In this document: one piece after another, positions 43,909 through 53,996 of the stretch | How the letters are laid out: each line of letters starts with the position of its first letter | Position numbering within the stretch: the first letter of the stretch is position 1 | Assembly (NCBI RefSeq): GCF_002750975.1 | Contig: NZ_PEJS01000001.1 | Span: forward strand, 806,001 to 870,000 | Direction: 5' to 3' | Length of the DNA: 64,000 bases | DNA from: Stenotrophomonas indicatrix | Lineage (GTDB): Bacteria > Pseudomonadota > Gammaproteobacteria > Xanthomonadales > Xanthomonadaceae | Program-made: the position numbers and the translations under genes | The notes under the pieces: generated by a model | The model's input: only the letters and a program-made list of their open reading frames with translations | Told to the model about the DNA's origin: nothing | Databases searched by the model: none

Positions 43909-45897
43909 ATGCGCAGGATTGTGCTTGCCGCGCTGCTGTGCGCGGTGGTGGGCGGGACGTCGGCGGGTACCGGCGGGGTGGACCTGGACCGCTACCTGCG
44001 GCAGGAAGCATTCGCCGACATCAAGATTTCGCCGGGTGGCGAGTACGTGGCTGCCACGGTTCCGATCGAGGCGGGTACGGCGCTGGCGATCTACCGGATC
44101 GCCGACATGAAGCTGGTCGGCACCTTCCGCCCACCCCGCAACAACCACGCCCATACCTTCGACTGGGTAAGCAATGAACGCCTGCTGGTGGGCATGGCGC
44201 AGAAGCTGGGTGTGCTGGATCGACCAGCGCCCACCGGCGAGCTGTTCGGCATCAACGCCAACGGCAAGGGGGGAGAACTGCTGGTCGGCTACCGCACCGC
44301 TGAAACCGGACTGGGCACCAACATCAAGGTCAAGCCTGCGGGAATGGTGGCGGCTTTCCTCACCGATGAGTTGAAGGACGACGATCGCAACGTGCTGGTG
44401 GCGGTCACTCCGTTCACCGACAACGCGGCCACCCAGATCGAACGCATGGACGTGAGCACCGGTCGCCGCAACGCGGTCGCGCGCGCGCCGATCGCGCAGG
44501 CCGCCTTCACTACCGATGCCCGGGGCGAAGTGCGCTTCGCTTACGGCGTCGGACCTGACCAGAAAAAGAAGCTGTATTACCGGGCCGGTGCCAGCAGCGA
44601 ATGGATACTGCTGCACGATGAGGCCTTGAACCCGCGCAACGAAGCGGCCATCGGCTTCTCGGCCGACGGCCGCCTGGCCTATCTGCAGGTGGAGCAGGCA
44701 GAAGGCCCCGACGTGATCGTCAGCTGGGACCCGCAGAGCAACGAGCGGCGAACGGTTCTGCGTGATGAGCTCGCCGACCCTGCACGCATCATCCACCGCC
44801 CCGGTACGCAGGTGCCGGTAGGCGCGCTGTTCATGGGCACTACCCCACGCACGCGCTTCTTCGATGAGACCTCGGAGGATGCGCGGCTTTATCGCAGCCT
44901 GGAAACCGCGCTGGGTGCTCCGGTATACATCACCTCCAGCACCCGCGACGGCAGCACTGTCCTGGTGGAATCCTGGTCGGGCCGCAATCCGGGTGATTTC
45001 TACCTGTATGACACGCTGGGCAAGCGCGCCCGGCACCTGATCAGCCGCAGCGACTGGATCGACCCGGCGCAGAGTGCCGACGTACGCGCCATCACCTTGC
45101 AGGCCCGCGACGGCCGCCCCCTGCATGGATTCCTTACCGTGCCACCGGGGGTGCCGATGCGCGCGCTACCGATGGTGGTGGTGCCGCATGGCGGTCCGAT
45201 CGGGGTCCTGGACGATGGCACGTACTCCACCGAGACGCAGATGCTGGCGGCCGCCGGCTATGCCGTGCTGCAGGTGAATTTCCGTGGCTCGGCCGGTTAC
45301 GGGCGCGCACATGCGCAGGCTGCGCGCAAACAGTGGGGCGCGGCGATGCAGGATGATGTGACCGATGCCACGCGCTGGGCCATCGAGCAGGGAATTGCAG
45401 ACCGTGAACGCATCTGCATCTATGGGGCCAGCTACGGCGCCTATGCGGCGCTGATGGGGACGGTGCGAGAGCCGGGTCTTTACCGTTGTGCGGCAGGTTA
45501 CGTTGGCATCTACGACCTGCCCTTGATGTATGCGCGCGGGGATATCCAGAGTGACGAATCCGGGTTGATCTACCTGCGCGAGTGGTTGGGACGGCCCAAG
45601 GATCTTGTCGAACGCTCGCCGGTCAACCTGGCCGCGCAGGTTGGCGTGCCGGTGCTGCTGGCCGCCGGCCGCGAAGACCAGCGCGCACCGGTGGTGCATA
45701 CCGAGCGGATGGAGGCGGCATTGAAGCAGGCCGGAACGCCTGTGCAGGCGCTGTACTACAAGAACGAAGGGCATGGGCTGTACAACCTGGCCAACCAGCG
45801 CGACTACTACGGCCACCTGCTGGCGTTCCTGTCGCGCAGCCTGGGCGGAGCAACGGCGCAGGTGACGGCCACTGGCAATGCAGAGAAGGCGCCCTGA
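43909..45897 (+). CDS. S9 prolyl oligopeptidase-family peptidase, tandem copy 1
   Basis: 662 residues. Signal peptide (LAALLCAVVGGTSAG), a beta-propeller-like N-terminal region, then the alpha/beta-hydrolase domain with YGASYGAY (Ser508), GREDQRAP (Asp590) and EGHG (His622). GASYGAY replaces the usual GGSYGG nucleophile elbow. Probably a secreted dipeptidyl- or acylaminoacyl-peptidase-like enzyme. First of three tandem paralogues of almost equal length; its leader (TAGAATCG ... GGGGGAAGG) is repeated before copy 2. Confidence 0.9.
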   Translation: MRRIVLAALLCAVVGGTSAGTGGVDLDRYLRQEAFADIKISPGGEYVAATVPIEAGTALAIYRIADMKLVGTFRPPRNNHAHTFDWVSNERLLVGMAQKLGVLDRPAPTGELFGINANGKGGELLVGYRTAETGLGTNIKVKPAGMVAAFLTDELKDDDRNVLVAVTPFTDNAATQIERMDVSTGRRNAVARAPIAQAAFTTDARGEVRFAYGVGPDQKKKLYYRAGASSEWILLHDEALNPRNEAAIGFSADGRLAYLQVEQAEGPDVIVSWDPQSNERRTVLRDELADPARIIHRPGTQVPVGALFMGTTPRTRFFDETSEDARLYRSLETALGAPVYITSSTRDGSTVLVESWSGRNPGDFYLYDTLGKRARHLISRSDWIDPAQSADVRAITLQARDGRPLHGFLTVPPGVPMRALPMVVVPHGGPIGVLDDGTYSTETQMLAAAGYAVLQVNFRGSAGYGRAHAQAARKQWGAAMQDDVTDATRWAIEQGIADRERICIYGASYGAYAALMGTVREPGLYRCAAGYVGIYDLPLMYARGDIQSDESGLIYLREWLGRPKDLVERSPVNLAAQVGVPVLLAAGREDQRAPVVHTERMEAALKQAGTPVQALYYKNEGHGLYNLANQRDYYGHLLAFLSRSLGGATAQVTATGNAEKAP

Positions 45898-45992
45898 GTC
45901 CGGCGATGGCGGCCTCGCCACTGGCGGAGCCATCGCCGGCCTGCCTAGAATCGGCGAATCTGGACAGGGTGTCCGGGCAGGGAGGGGGAAGG

Positions 45993-47978
45993 ATGCGCAG
46001 GACTGTACTTGCCGCGCTGTTGTGCGCGGCGGTGGGCGGGACGTCGGCGGGTACCGGCGGGGTGGACCTGGAGAAGTACCTGAAACCGGAGTCGTTTTCG
46101 AACGTCAAGCTCTCGCCCGGCGGCGACTACGTTGCCGGCACCGTACCGCTGGACGATTCCACCGCGCTGGTCATCCTGCGCACGTCCGACCGCAAGCCTG
46201 CCGGCGTGTTCCGCCCGCAGGACAAGAACCACGCCAACACCTTTGAATGGGTGAGCAACGAGCGCCTGCTGGTCGGCCTGGCCGAGAAGCTTGGAGTACT
46301 CGATACGCCGCAGCCCACCGGTGAACTGTACGGGGTCAACGTCGATGGCAAGGGCGGGGAACTGCTGGTCGGCTACCGCGTGCAGGGGCGCGGGTTGGGT
46401 ACGCGCATCCAGCCGAAGAAGGTGGAGGACGTCGCGGCCTTCCTCACCGACGAACTGGCGGGCGACGACCGCAATGTGCTGATCGCGGTATGGCCCTTCG
46501 CCGAGGACCCCTACACCCGGGTCGAGCGGCTTGACGTGGTCAGTGGGCGTCGCGTGCGCGTTTCCGGTTCACCCGTGCAGCGTGCCGATTTCACTACCGA
46601 TCATCAGGGTGAAGTGCGCTTCGCCCACGGCGCAGCGTCGGACAACGTCAACAAGCTCTACTACCGCGCCGGGACCAATGCGCAGTGGTCGCTGGTCAAT
46701 GACGAGTCGCTGAGCCACCGGATAGAAACCGCAATCGGCTTCTCCGAAGATGGCGCGCTGGCCTATCTGCAGGTCGAGCAGCCCACCGGGCCCGATGCCA
46801 TCGTCAGCTGGAACCCGCAGACCGGCCAACGGCGCGAGGTGCTGCGCGATGGCGTGGTCGATCCCTACGCGATCATCTTCCGCCCGGGCACCCGCGTGCC
46901 GGTGGGCGCGCTGTTTGCCGGCGATGCACCGCGTACGCGGTTCTTCGATGAGAAGGGCGCCGATGCCCGTCAGTACCGCAGCCTTGAGGCGGCGTTCGGC
47001 GGCCCGGTGTTCATCACCTCCAGTACCCGCGATGGCGGCAAGGTGGTGGTGCAGACGTGGTCGGGCAGCAATCCCGGGGATTTCTACCTGTTCGACACCC
47101 GCGCAAAGGCGGCCGAGCATCTGCTCAGCCGCAGCGAATGGATCGATCCGAAACTGGCCGCCACCGTGCGTCCGTTCTCGCTGAAGGCGCGCGACGGACT
47201 GCCGCTGCACGGCTTCCTGACCCTGCCGCCGGGCAGCGAAGGGCGCAATCTGCCGTTGGTGGTGCTGCCGCACGGTGGCCCCATCGGCGTATTCGATGAG
47301 GGCAGCTACAGCAACGAGCCGCAGATGCTGGCAGCAGCAGGGTATGCCGTGTTGCAGGTCAACTTCCGTGGTTCGGCCAACTATGGCCGCGCGTTCACCC
47401 AGGCGGGTGCGAAGCAGTGGGGCGCGGCCATGCAGGACGATGTGACCGACGCCACCCGCTGGGCCATCGCAGAGGGCATCGCCGACAGCAACCGCATCTG
47501 CATCTATGGGGCCAGCTACGGTGCGTATGCCGCGATGATGGGGCCGATCCGCGAACCCGGGCTGTACCAGTGCGCGGCAGGCTACGTCGGTGTGTACGAC
47601 CTGCCGCTGATGTTCAGTGGTGAGGCACAGTTGAGCGATTCGGCCATGGCCTGGCAGCGCGAATGGGTAGGCGATCCGAAGACCCTGGGAACCCGTTCGC
47701 CGGTGAACCTGGCCGCACAGCTGAAAGTGCCGGTGTTCCTGGCCGCTGGCGGCGAAGACACGCGTGCGCCGATCAAGCACACCGAGCGCATGGAAGCAGC
47801 GCTGAAGGCGGCCGGCTCACCGGTGGAGAGCCTGTACTACCGCACCGAAGGGCACGGTTTCCACCGGCCTGAGCACCAGCGCGAGTACTACAGCAGGCTG
47901 CTGGCCTTCCTGTCACGCAGCCTGGGCGGCAGCACCGCCAGCACCAGCGCGACCGCAGGCGCCGACAAGGCACCGTAA
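45993..47978 (+). CDS. S9 peptidase, tandem copy 2
   Basis: 661 residues, very similar to copy 1 throughout, including the first nine residues of the signal peptide. Catalytic residues Ser508, Asp589 and His621 are present. The start at 45993 shares the GGGGGAAGG leader with copy 1; a longer reading frame that begins inside copy 1 was rejected. Confidence 0.9.
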   Translation: MRRTVLAALLCAAVGGTSAGTGGVDLEKYLKPESFSNVKLSPGGDYVAGTVPLDDSTALVILRTSDRKPAGVFRPQDKNHANTFEWVSNERLLVGLAEKLGVLDTPQPTGELYGVNVDGKGGELLVGYRVQGRGLGTRIQPKKVEDVAAFLTDELAGDDRNVLIAVWPFAEDPYTRVERLDVVSGRRVRVSGSPVQRADFTTDHQGEVRFAHGAASDNVNKLYYRAGTNAQWSLVNDESLSHRIETAIGFSEDGALAYLQVEQPTGPDAIVSWNPQTGQRREVLRDGVVDPYAIIFRPGTRVPVGALFAGDAPRTRFFDEKGADARQYRSLEAAFGGPVFITSSTRDGGKVVVQTWSGSNPGDFYLFDTRAKAAEHLLSRSEWIDPKLAATVRPFSLKARDGLPLHGFLTLPPGSEGRNLPLVVLPHGGPIGVFDEGSYSNEPQMLAAAGYAVLQVNFRGSANYGRAFTQAGAKQWGAAMQDDVTDATRWAIAEGIADSNRICIYGASYGAYAAMMGPIREPGLYQCAAGYVGVYDLPLMFSGEAQLSDSAMAWQREWVGDPKTLGTRSPVNLAAQLKVPVFLAAGGEDTRAPIKHTERMEAALKAAGSPVESLYYRTEGHGFHRPEHQREYYSRLLAFLSRSLGGSTASTSATAGADKAP

Positions 47979-48045
47979 GACAGGCGCGCCGCGCGCTGCG
48001 GACCCGGTGCCGGGCAGGGAGATGCCCGGCTTCAAGGAGAACATC

Positions 48046-50031
48046 ATGAAGCATGCAACGGTGCTGGCTGCATTGATGGCCATCTGCGGCGTGGGTGGGG
48101 CGGAGGCTGCGGAGGTTCCGCTGGACGGCTACGTGCGCCGCGCGGAGTTCAATGACATCCAGCTCTCGCCCACCGGCGAGTACCTGGCCATGACCTTGCC
48201 ACTGGACGGCGCAACTGCCGTGGCGGTGCTGCGTACCGACACGATGGAACTGGTCGGCAATTTCCGGCCGCCACGCAACAATCATGCAGCCGAGGTCGAC
48301 TGGGTGAGTGACACCCGCCTGCTCATCGGCCTGGCCGAGAAATGGGGGCCACTGGACCAGCCACGGCCGACCGGCGAACTGTATGCCATCGATGCCAACG
48401 GCAAGCGCGGTGATCTGCTGGTCGGTTACCGTGCGCGCCCGGACGAGCCCGGCTTCGTGACCGGACGGGTGGCCGAGCAGGTCGCTGCATTCCTGGCCGA
48501 TCCGCTGGCTGCCGACGAGCGCAACGTGTTGATCTCGCTGTGGCCATTTGCCAACGACACCAATACGCGGTTGGAACGGATGGATGTCATCACCGGGCGC
48601 CGCGTCCTGGTCTCGCGCTCGCCGGTGCAGCGCGCAACGTTCACCACCGACAATCAAGGTGAACTGCGCTTCGCCCACGGTGCCGCCGCCGACAACGTCA
48701 ACAAGCTCTACTATCGCCAGGACCGCGATCAGTGGACCCTGGTCAACGACGAAGCCAGCAGCCATCGCATCGAACGCCCGATCGGCTTCTCCGCCGACAA
48801 CCGGCTGGCCTACCTGGTGGTGGAGCAGGCCCGCGGCCCCGATACGGTGGTCAGCTGGGATCCGGTCAGCGGAGAACGGCGTACGCTGCTGCAGGACGAC
48901 ACCGTCGACCCCACCCGCGTGGTCTACCAGCCCGGCACGCGCGTGCCGGTGGGTATCCAGTTCGTCGGCGCCGTCACGCGCACCGCCTTCTTCGATGAGC
49001 AGTCGCCGACCGCCAGCACCCAGCGCAGGCTTGAAAAGGCGTTTCCCGGGCAGGTCGTGAGCCTGCTCACCGGCACCCGCGACAACGCGCGGCTGCTGGT
49101 GAAGGTGAGCTCTGCGACCAATCCCGGCGACTATTTCCTGTACACCACCGCCACCCGAAACGCCGCGTTCCTCACCAGCCGCCATCGCTGGTTTGATCGT
49201 GACGGCGGTGCCAGCGTTCGCCCGTTCACCCTGGCTGCGCGGGACGGCCTGCCGCTGCATGGCTTCCTTACCCTGCCCAGGGGTAGTGATGGCCACAACC
49301 TGCCGATGGTGGTGGTCCCGCATGGTGGCCCGATCGGCGTGTTCGATGACGGTGGTTTCGAGCGGGAGAACCAGTTGCTGGCCGACGCCGGCTACGCGGT
49401 GCTGCAGGTCAACTTCCGCGGCTCGGGCAACTACGGCCGTGCACATACCCAGGCCGCTGCCCGGCAATGGGGCCGCGCGATGCAGGACGATGTGACCGAC
49501 GCCACCCGCTGGGCGATCAGCCAAAGCATCGCCGACAGCGCACGCATCTGCATCTACGGTGCCAGCTACGGTGCGTACTCGGCCATGATGGGCGCTGTGC
49601 GCGAGCCGGGGCTGTACCGCTGCGCGGCAGGCTATGTGGGGGTGTACGACCTGCCGTTGATGTTCAAACGCGGCGACATCCAGGATCGCGCCTCCGGCGT
49701 GACCTATCTGCAGGAGTGGCTGGGTGATCCGGCCACGCTGGCGGCGGTGTCGCCGGTGAATCTTGCGGCGAGCATCAAGTTGCCCGTGCTGCTGGCCGCT
49801 GGTCGCGAAGATCTGCGTGCCCCGGTGCAGCACACCGAACGCATGGAAGCTGCATTGAAGCAGGCCGGCGTGCCCGTGGAAGCGCTGTATTACCCGCGCG
49901 AGGGCCATGGCCTGTACGCCGAGGCCAACCAGCGCGACTACTACAGCCGATTGCTTGCCTTCCTGTCACGCAGCCTTGGCGGTAGCACGGCTGCCGCCGC
50001 GACGTCTTCCGACAAGGGCAAGGCGCCCTGA
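48046..50031 (+). CDS. S9 peptidase, tandem copy 3
   Basis: 661 residues, paralogous to copies 1 and 2 but with a different signal peptide (KHATVLAALMAICGVGG) and leader (AAGGAG). Catalytic Ser507, Asp589 and His621. It lies 67 bp after copy 2, so it may be read from the same transcript. A terminator-like hairpin follows. Confidence 0.9.
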   Translation: MKHATVLAALMAICGVGGAEAAEVPLDGYVRRAEFNDIQLSPTGEYLAMTLPLDGATAVAVLRTDTMELVGNFRPPRNNHAAEVDWVSDTRLLIGLAEKWGPLDQPRPTGELYAIDANGKRGDLLVGYRARPDEPGFVTGRVAEQVAAFLADPLAADERNVLISLWPFANDTNTRLERMDVITGRRVLVSRSPVQRATFTTDNQGELRFAHGAAADNVNKLYYRQDRDQWTLVNDEASSHRIERPIGFSADNRLAYLVVEQARGPDTVVSWDPVSGERRTLLQDDTVDPTRVVYQPGTRVPVGIQFVGAVTRTAFFDEQSPTASTQRRLEKAFPGQVVSLLTGTRDNARLLVKVSSATNPGDYFLYTTATRNAAFLTSRHRWFDRDGGASVRPFTLAARDGLPLHGFLTLPRGSDGHNLPMVVVPHGGPIGVFDDGGFERENQLLADAGYAVLQVNFRGSGNYGRAHTQAAARQWGRAMQDDVTDATRWAISQSIADSARICIYGASYGAYSAMMGAVREPGLYRCAAGYVGVYDLPLMFKRGDIQDRASGVTYLQEWLGDPATLAAVSPVNLAASIKLPVLLAAGREDLRAPVQHTERMEAALKQAGVPVEALYYPREGHGLYAEANQRDYYSRLLAFLSRSLGGSTAAAATSSDKGKAP

Positions 50032-50038
50032 AACAGAC

Positions 50039-50067
50039 GCGGCGGCGACCGACGTGGTGGCCGCCGC
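50039..50067. terminator. Hairpin between convergent genes
   Basis: GCGGCGGC and GCCGCCGC arms with an inner ACC/GGT pair; GC-rich, no U-tract. Likely serves both the peptidase and the POT gene. Confidence 0.6.
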
Positions 50068-50086
50068 GGCATCCTGCCGCCGGGCG

Positions 50087-51841
50087 TTACTTCACCCCAT
50101 GCATCATCCGCTTCAACAGCGGCGCAGCGATGAAGGCCAGCAACGCGCAGCCCAGGCCGATCCACATCAGCAGCCAGAACAGGTGCGCATAGGCACCGGC
50201 CGCAGCGGCCATGTCCAGCGTTTCGCCTTCAGGTACGTCGATCGCCGCCAGCTTGCCGAACAGCGCGGCCAGCGTTTCGGAGAAGGCCGTCGCCAGGAAC
50301 CAGGTGCCCATCATCAGGCTCATCACCCGTGGCACCGCCAGCTGGGTGACCGCCGACAGGCCGACCGGCGACAGGCACATCTCGCCGCTGGCCAGCAGGA
50401 AGTAGGCCAGCACCAGCCACCACACGCTGGCCATCTCGCCGGTGGCACCAACGTGCTGCGCGGCCAGCGCCAGCGGTACGAACGACAACGCACCGATCAC
50501 CAGGCCCCAGGCCGACTTCACCGGCTTGCCCGGTTCCCAGCCACGGCGGTCCATCCAGGTCCACAACGCGGCGAAGGCCGGCGCCAGCAGCACCAGGAAC
50601 AGGCCGCCGAGGTAGGTCAGCGAACCGGCGGTCTGCGGAATCACCAGGCAGTCGCGTACCAGCAGCACCAGCATCAGCGCGACGATGGCGATGAAGAACG
50701 TACGCGGCGCGGACGAGCCGGGGCGACGCTCGGACAGGCGCGCGCTGACCACGAAGCCCAGCGGTGCCAGCAGCAGCGAGAGGATCGACCACGGAAGCGG
50801 TGAACCTTCGCGGATCACCAGCGCCGGCACGATGTCCTTGGTCAGCAGGCGGTCGGTGAAGGTCACCCACGAACCATACGACTGCTCGTACATCGTGAAG
50901 AACACCAGCGCCATGAAGATCAGCACCATCAGCGCGACCATCTGCTGGCGCTGCACCGGCGTGCACTGGGTGCCGGTGAACCACGCGAACCAGACCAGCA
51001 CGCCGCCCAGCACCACCAGCATCAGCATCAGTGCCAGGCTGATTTCACCGCCAAGCGCGAAGGCACCGTTGCCGGCCGCCCACATCAGCCAGGCCACCGG
51101 CAGCACGCCGATCACCGCGCACAGGTAGATCAGCCATTCGCGCGGCAGGCCCAGCACCTTCTGCTTCAAGGTCGCCGGTTGCGGCGGCTCGGCGTGGCCC
51201 TGCAGGTATTTCTGGCCCCACAGGAACATCGCCAGGCCGGCCAGCATGCCGATGCCGGCCGCACCGAAGCCGTACTTCCAGCCGTAGACCTCGCCCAGGA
51301 AACCGCACACCAGCGAAGAGAACAGGGCGCCCAGGTTGATGCCGGCATAGAACAGCGAGAAGCCCGAATCGCGGCGCGGATCGTCCTTCGGGTAGAGCTT
51401 GCCGACGATGGTGGAGATGTTCGGCTTGAGGAAGCCGACGCCCATGATGATCAGCGCCAGCGACAGGTAGGTCACGGCCAATGCCGAGGTGTCGCGCACT
51501 ACTTCGCCATTGACCCGGTATGCGGCGTGGCCCTCGAAGGCCATGCCGAGGTGGCCGAGCACCAGCAGGATGCCGCCGAACAGCACCGCCCGGCGCATGC
51601 CCAGCCAGCGGTCGGCCAACATGCCGCCGAACACCGGGATGCAGTACACCAGCCCGCCGTAGGCGCCGAGCAGGTCCAGCCCGGCCTTGTCGCCGAACAG
51701 GTGGTACTTGGTGAGGTACAGCAGCAGCAGCGCCTTCATGCCGTAGAAGGAGAAGCGCTCCCACATTTCGGTGAAGAAGCAGACGTAGACGCCCTTGGGA
51801 TGGCCGAGGAAGTCGTCGGAAGCGATAGCAGTGGAATTCAT
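50087..51841 (-). CDS. POT/PTR-family proton-coupled peptide transporter
   Basis: 584 residues, fourteen membrane segments. Contains the family ExxER-type signature FFTEMWERFSFYGM near the start, GGMLADRWLGMRRA, and FLKPNISTIVGKLY. Imports di- and tripeptides with protons, which fits peptide products of the three S9 enzymes that converge on it. Start ATG at 51841. Confidence 0.93.
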   Translation of the reverse strand: MNSTAIASDDFLGHPKGVYVCFFTEMWERFSFYGMKALLLLYLTKYHLFGDKAGLDLLGAYGGLVYCIPVFGGMLADRWLGMRRAVLFGGILLVLGHLGMAFEGHAAYRVNGEVVRDTSALAVTYLSLALIIMGVGFLKPNISTIVGKLYPKDDPRRDSGFSLFYAGINLGALFSSLVCGFLGEVYGWKYGFGAAGIGMLAGLAMFLWGQKYLQGHAEPPQPATLKQKVLGLPREWLIYLCAVIGVLPVAWLMWAAGNGAFALGGEISLALMLMLVVLGGVLVWFAWFTGTQCTPVQRQQMVALMVLIFMALVFFTMYEQSYGSWVTFTDRLLTKDIVPALVIREGSPLPWSILSLLLAPLGFVVSARLSERRPGSSAPRTFFIAIVALMLVLLVRDCLVIPQTAGSLTYLGGLFLVLLAPAFAALWTWMDRRGWEPGKPVKSAWGLVIGALSFVPLALAAQHVGATGEMASVWWLVLAYFLLASGEMCLSPVGLSAVTQLAVPRVMSLMMGTWFLATAFSETLAALFGKLAAIDVPEGETLDMAAAAGAYAHLFWLLMWIGLGCALLAFIAAPLLKRMMHGVK

Positions 51842-51877
51842 CGCGGAATTATAGGCGTGCGCTGCAGGCGCGCGCCG

Positions 51878-51936
51878 GGTAGCGCCGGGCGATGCCCGGC
51901 GGTCCTGTGCAACGCCGGGCATGGCCCGGCGCTACC
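51878..51936. repeat. GTAGCGCC repeat pair, inverted
   Basis: Palindromes at 51878-51902 and 51911-51936 in opposite orientation, between the POT gene start and the next gene's stop. Second sequence class of SMAG-like elements. Confidence 0.88.
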
Positions 51937-51938
51937 GT

Positions 51939-53084
51939 TCACAGGTACCGCAACCAGGCCAGGTCGCGTCGGCGCGCCTTGAACCGCGCGAACGCCCGCG
52001 TCGGCGGGTACAGCACCACCGCCAGCGCGCAGGCCACCAGCAGCAGGCCGGCCACCGAGTCCAGCGCATACAGGCAACCGTGGGTCGGGCCCCAGGTCTT
52101 CAGGGCCGCCAGGTACAGCAGCTTCAGCACGTACAGGTGAAGCAGATAGAAGAACATCGGCGCTGCGCCGATATCGGCCAGCGGGCGCAGCGCACGCGCC
52201 AGCGGCGGCCACTCGTACAGCCGCAACAGCAGCAGGCCCACGCCCAGGGTCAGCAGCAGGAACTGCAGCGAGGGCGGGTACTTGGTGATGTTGAACACGC
52301 TCATCCACGTGCGCAGCGTGGTCTGCTGGTACTGCCACGGCGTGTCGCCATAGCCGTTGGCGAAGCGCAGCAGGGCGAAGGCGGCCAGTGCGCCCAGCCC
52401 GGACCACAGCAGCCGCTGCCGGCGCTGCTGCGGGTCGCTGCCGGCAGCGAACCACGGCGCCATCAGGTAGCCCAGCGCGATCACCCCGATCCACGGCAGC
52501 ACGGGATAGGAGGTACGCAGGCTCAACGGCCCAGCCTCGATCCAGTCGCGCTGGTGCAGCACCTTCCACAGCACCGCCAGAGCGCCGTCGCCCTGCACCC
52601 GTACGCCGTCCAGCAGGTTGTGGCCGACCAGCAGCGTCACCGCCAGAACGGCCAGCAGCGGCCGCGGCAGCCACAGCAGGCCGGCCAGCGCGATCATGCT
52701 CAGGCCGATCGCCCAGATCACCTGCAGGTACACCGTCTCCGGCGGCCACTGGAAGGTCCAGGCGACGTTGACCAGGGTCAGTTCCAGCACCACCAGGAAC
52801 AGGCCGCGCTTGAGCAGGAAAGCCGCAATGGCACGGCGCGGATCGGCATGGCGCTGGCCGTACAGCCAGGCCGACAGGCCGGTCAGCAGCACGAACACCG
52901 GCGCGCACAGGTGGGCCAGCAGGCGGCAGGCAAACAGGGCAGGGGACACCGTCGCCGCGTCCATCGGATCGCTGACCTGATGCTGCAGGAAGAACGTCTC
53001 GCGCACGTGGTCGAGCAGCATCAGCAGCATCACGGTGCCGCGCAACTGGTCGATGGAGGCCAGCCGGGAGGAGAGAGGGGCCAC
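51939..53084 (-). CDS. DUF1624 / HGSNAT-like membrane acetyltransferase
   Basis: 381 residues, about ten membrane helices. Opens with RLASIDQLRGTVMLLMLLDH, the signature of the heparan-alpha-glucosaminide N-acetyltransferase catalytic family. PVLPWIGVIALGYL and a C-terminal FYLLHLYVLKLL agree. Probably transfers an acyl group to an envelope glycan; substrate unknown. An AT-rich promoter region (GATATAACATAAC) lies upstream. Confidence 0.85.
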   Translation of the reverse strand: MAPLSSRLASIDQLRGTVMLLMLLDHVRETFFLQHQVSDPMDAATVSPALFACRLLAHLCAPVFVLLTGLSAWLYGQRHADPRRAIAAFLLKRGLFLVVLELTLVNVAWTFQWPPETVYLQVIWAIGLSMIALAGLLWLPRPLLAVLAVTLLVGHNLLDGVRVQGDGALAVLWKVLHQRDWIEAGPLSLRTSYPVLPWIGVIALGYLMAPWFAAGSDPQQRRQRLLWSGLGALAAFALLRFANGYGDTPWQYQQTTLRTWMSVFNITKYPPSLQFLLLTLGVGLLLLRLYEWPPLARALRPLADIGAAPMFFYLLHLYVLKLLYLAALKTWGPTHGCLYALDSVAGLLLVACALAVVLYPPTRAFARFKARRRDLAWLRYL

Positions 53085-53176
53085 GGGCGCTCAGGTCAAT
53101 GGCGTGACAGGATATAACATAACAATAAATTGTTTCCAGCGCGTGCTGTCCGTTGTCGGCGAGCGCGCGCGTCGGC

Positions 53177-53701
53177 TCAGGGCAGGCAGACCGCAGGACT
53201 CCAGCCTAGAGCGTCGTCGTAGCGGACCTGGATCGCGTGCAGGCTGCCGTCGGCGTTCGCCTTCAGGCAGAATCGGGCGCTGTAGAACTGGGTGGCGCCG
53301 GTCCTGGTGGCCGACATCGAGACGTCGTACAGGCGTCCAGGCTTCAGCGGCATGGACGTTTGTCTTGCAACGGCGTTGGCTGGTACTTCTCCGTAGAGCA
53401 CGCAGGCTCCGGGTGGAAGCGGGAGTGACGCGGGATAGACAAACTCGAAAGACCATTGCTGCCGCAGCGGTGGAGTAATCGCGTCATACACCTCCACACC
53501 AAACACCTGCGGAGTCTCACCGATACGCTTGCGCTCTTTCTTGGGAAGCCCGAAACAGGGTTTGCCAGCGTGGTCGGTGACCTCGATCGCGCCAACGCGA
53601 CTCCAGGCAGATGCGTGATCGCAAAGCGGCATCAGGCAGAACAGGGTCGCGATGGCCATGACTGGCGATGTGATCGGGCGGATCCGGAGTGCATTGTTCA
53701 T
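53177..53701 (-). CDS. Exported hypothetical protein
   Basis: 174 residues with a signal peptide (ending near DHASA). The mature part has four cysteines (KPCFGL, GACVLY, ARFCLK, AVCLP), which suggests disulfides. No family recognised. The ATG at 53701 gives a normal signal peptide; an ATG six codons earlier is possible. Confidence 0.65.
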   Translation of the reverse strand: MNNALRIRPITSPVMAIATLFCLMPLCDHASAWSRVGAIEVTDHAGKPCFGLPKKERKRIGETPQVFGVEVYDAITPPLRQQWSFEFVYPASLPLPPGACVLYGEVPANAVARQTSMPLKPGRLYDVSMSATRTGATQFYSARFCLKANADGSLHAIQVRYDDALGWSPAVCLP

Positions 53702-53996
53702 AGGGCGGCTCAGCGTCATGCGTCCAGATCGTGAACACGATGCATGGGCAGTTGAGACACTTCAAACTGTGTCGCCTGGAGTGCTGCGGTGGCGGCTGGC
53801 CTGGCCCATGCAGGGCAAGGAAACCGCGAGACCCGCTAGCTCCCTGGAATGTGCCTGATGCGCTTGATGCGTTGGCCGAGTTTGGCTAAAAGCGACTATC
53901 CCACTGGCCGCCCGACCGCAACCCTCCCGAACCGCACTGGACTTGCTGCCCCCTGAACGCTAGCGTGACAGGGATTTTTTGCCAGCAGGGGCTTTC
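53702..53996. other. 295-bp gap, no gene seen
   Basis: Between divergent genes. No convincing reading frame, repeat or clear promoter motif; the OPT promoter should lie near 53900-53980. Confidence 0.6.

Noticed and set aside
45582..45992. Upstream extension of S9 peptidase copy 2 into copy 1
   Set aside because: Wrong-frame reading of copy 1; the copy 2 signal peptide starts at 45993.
53652..53858. 68-codon frame before the OPT gene
   Set aside because: Overlaps the start of the exported protein gene on the other strand and lacks any feature.
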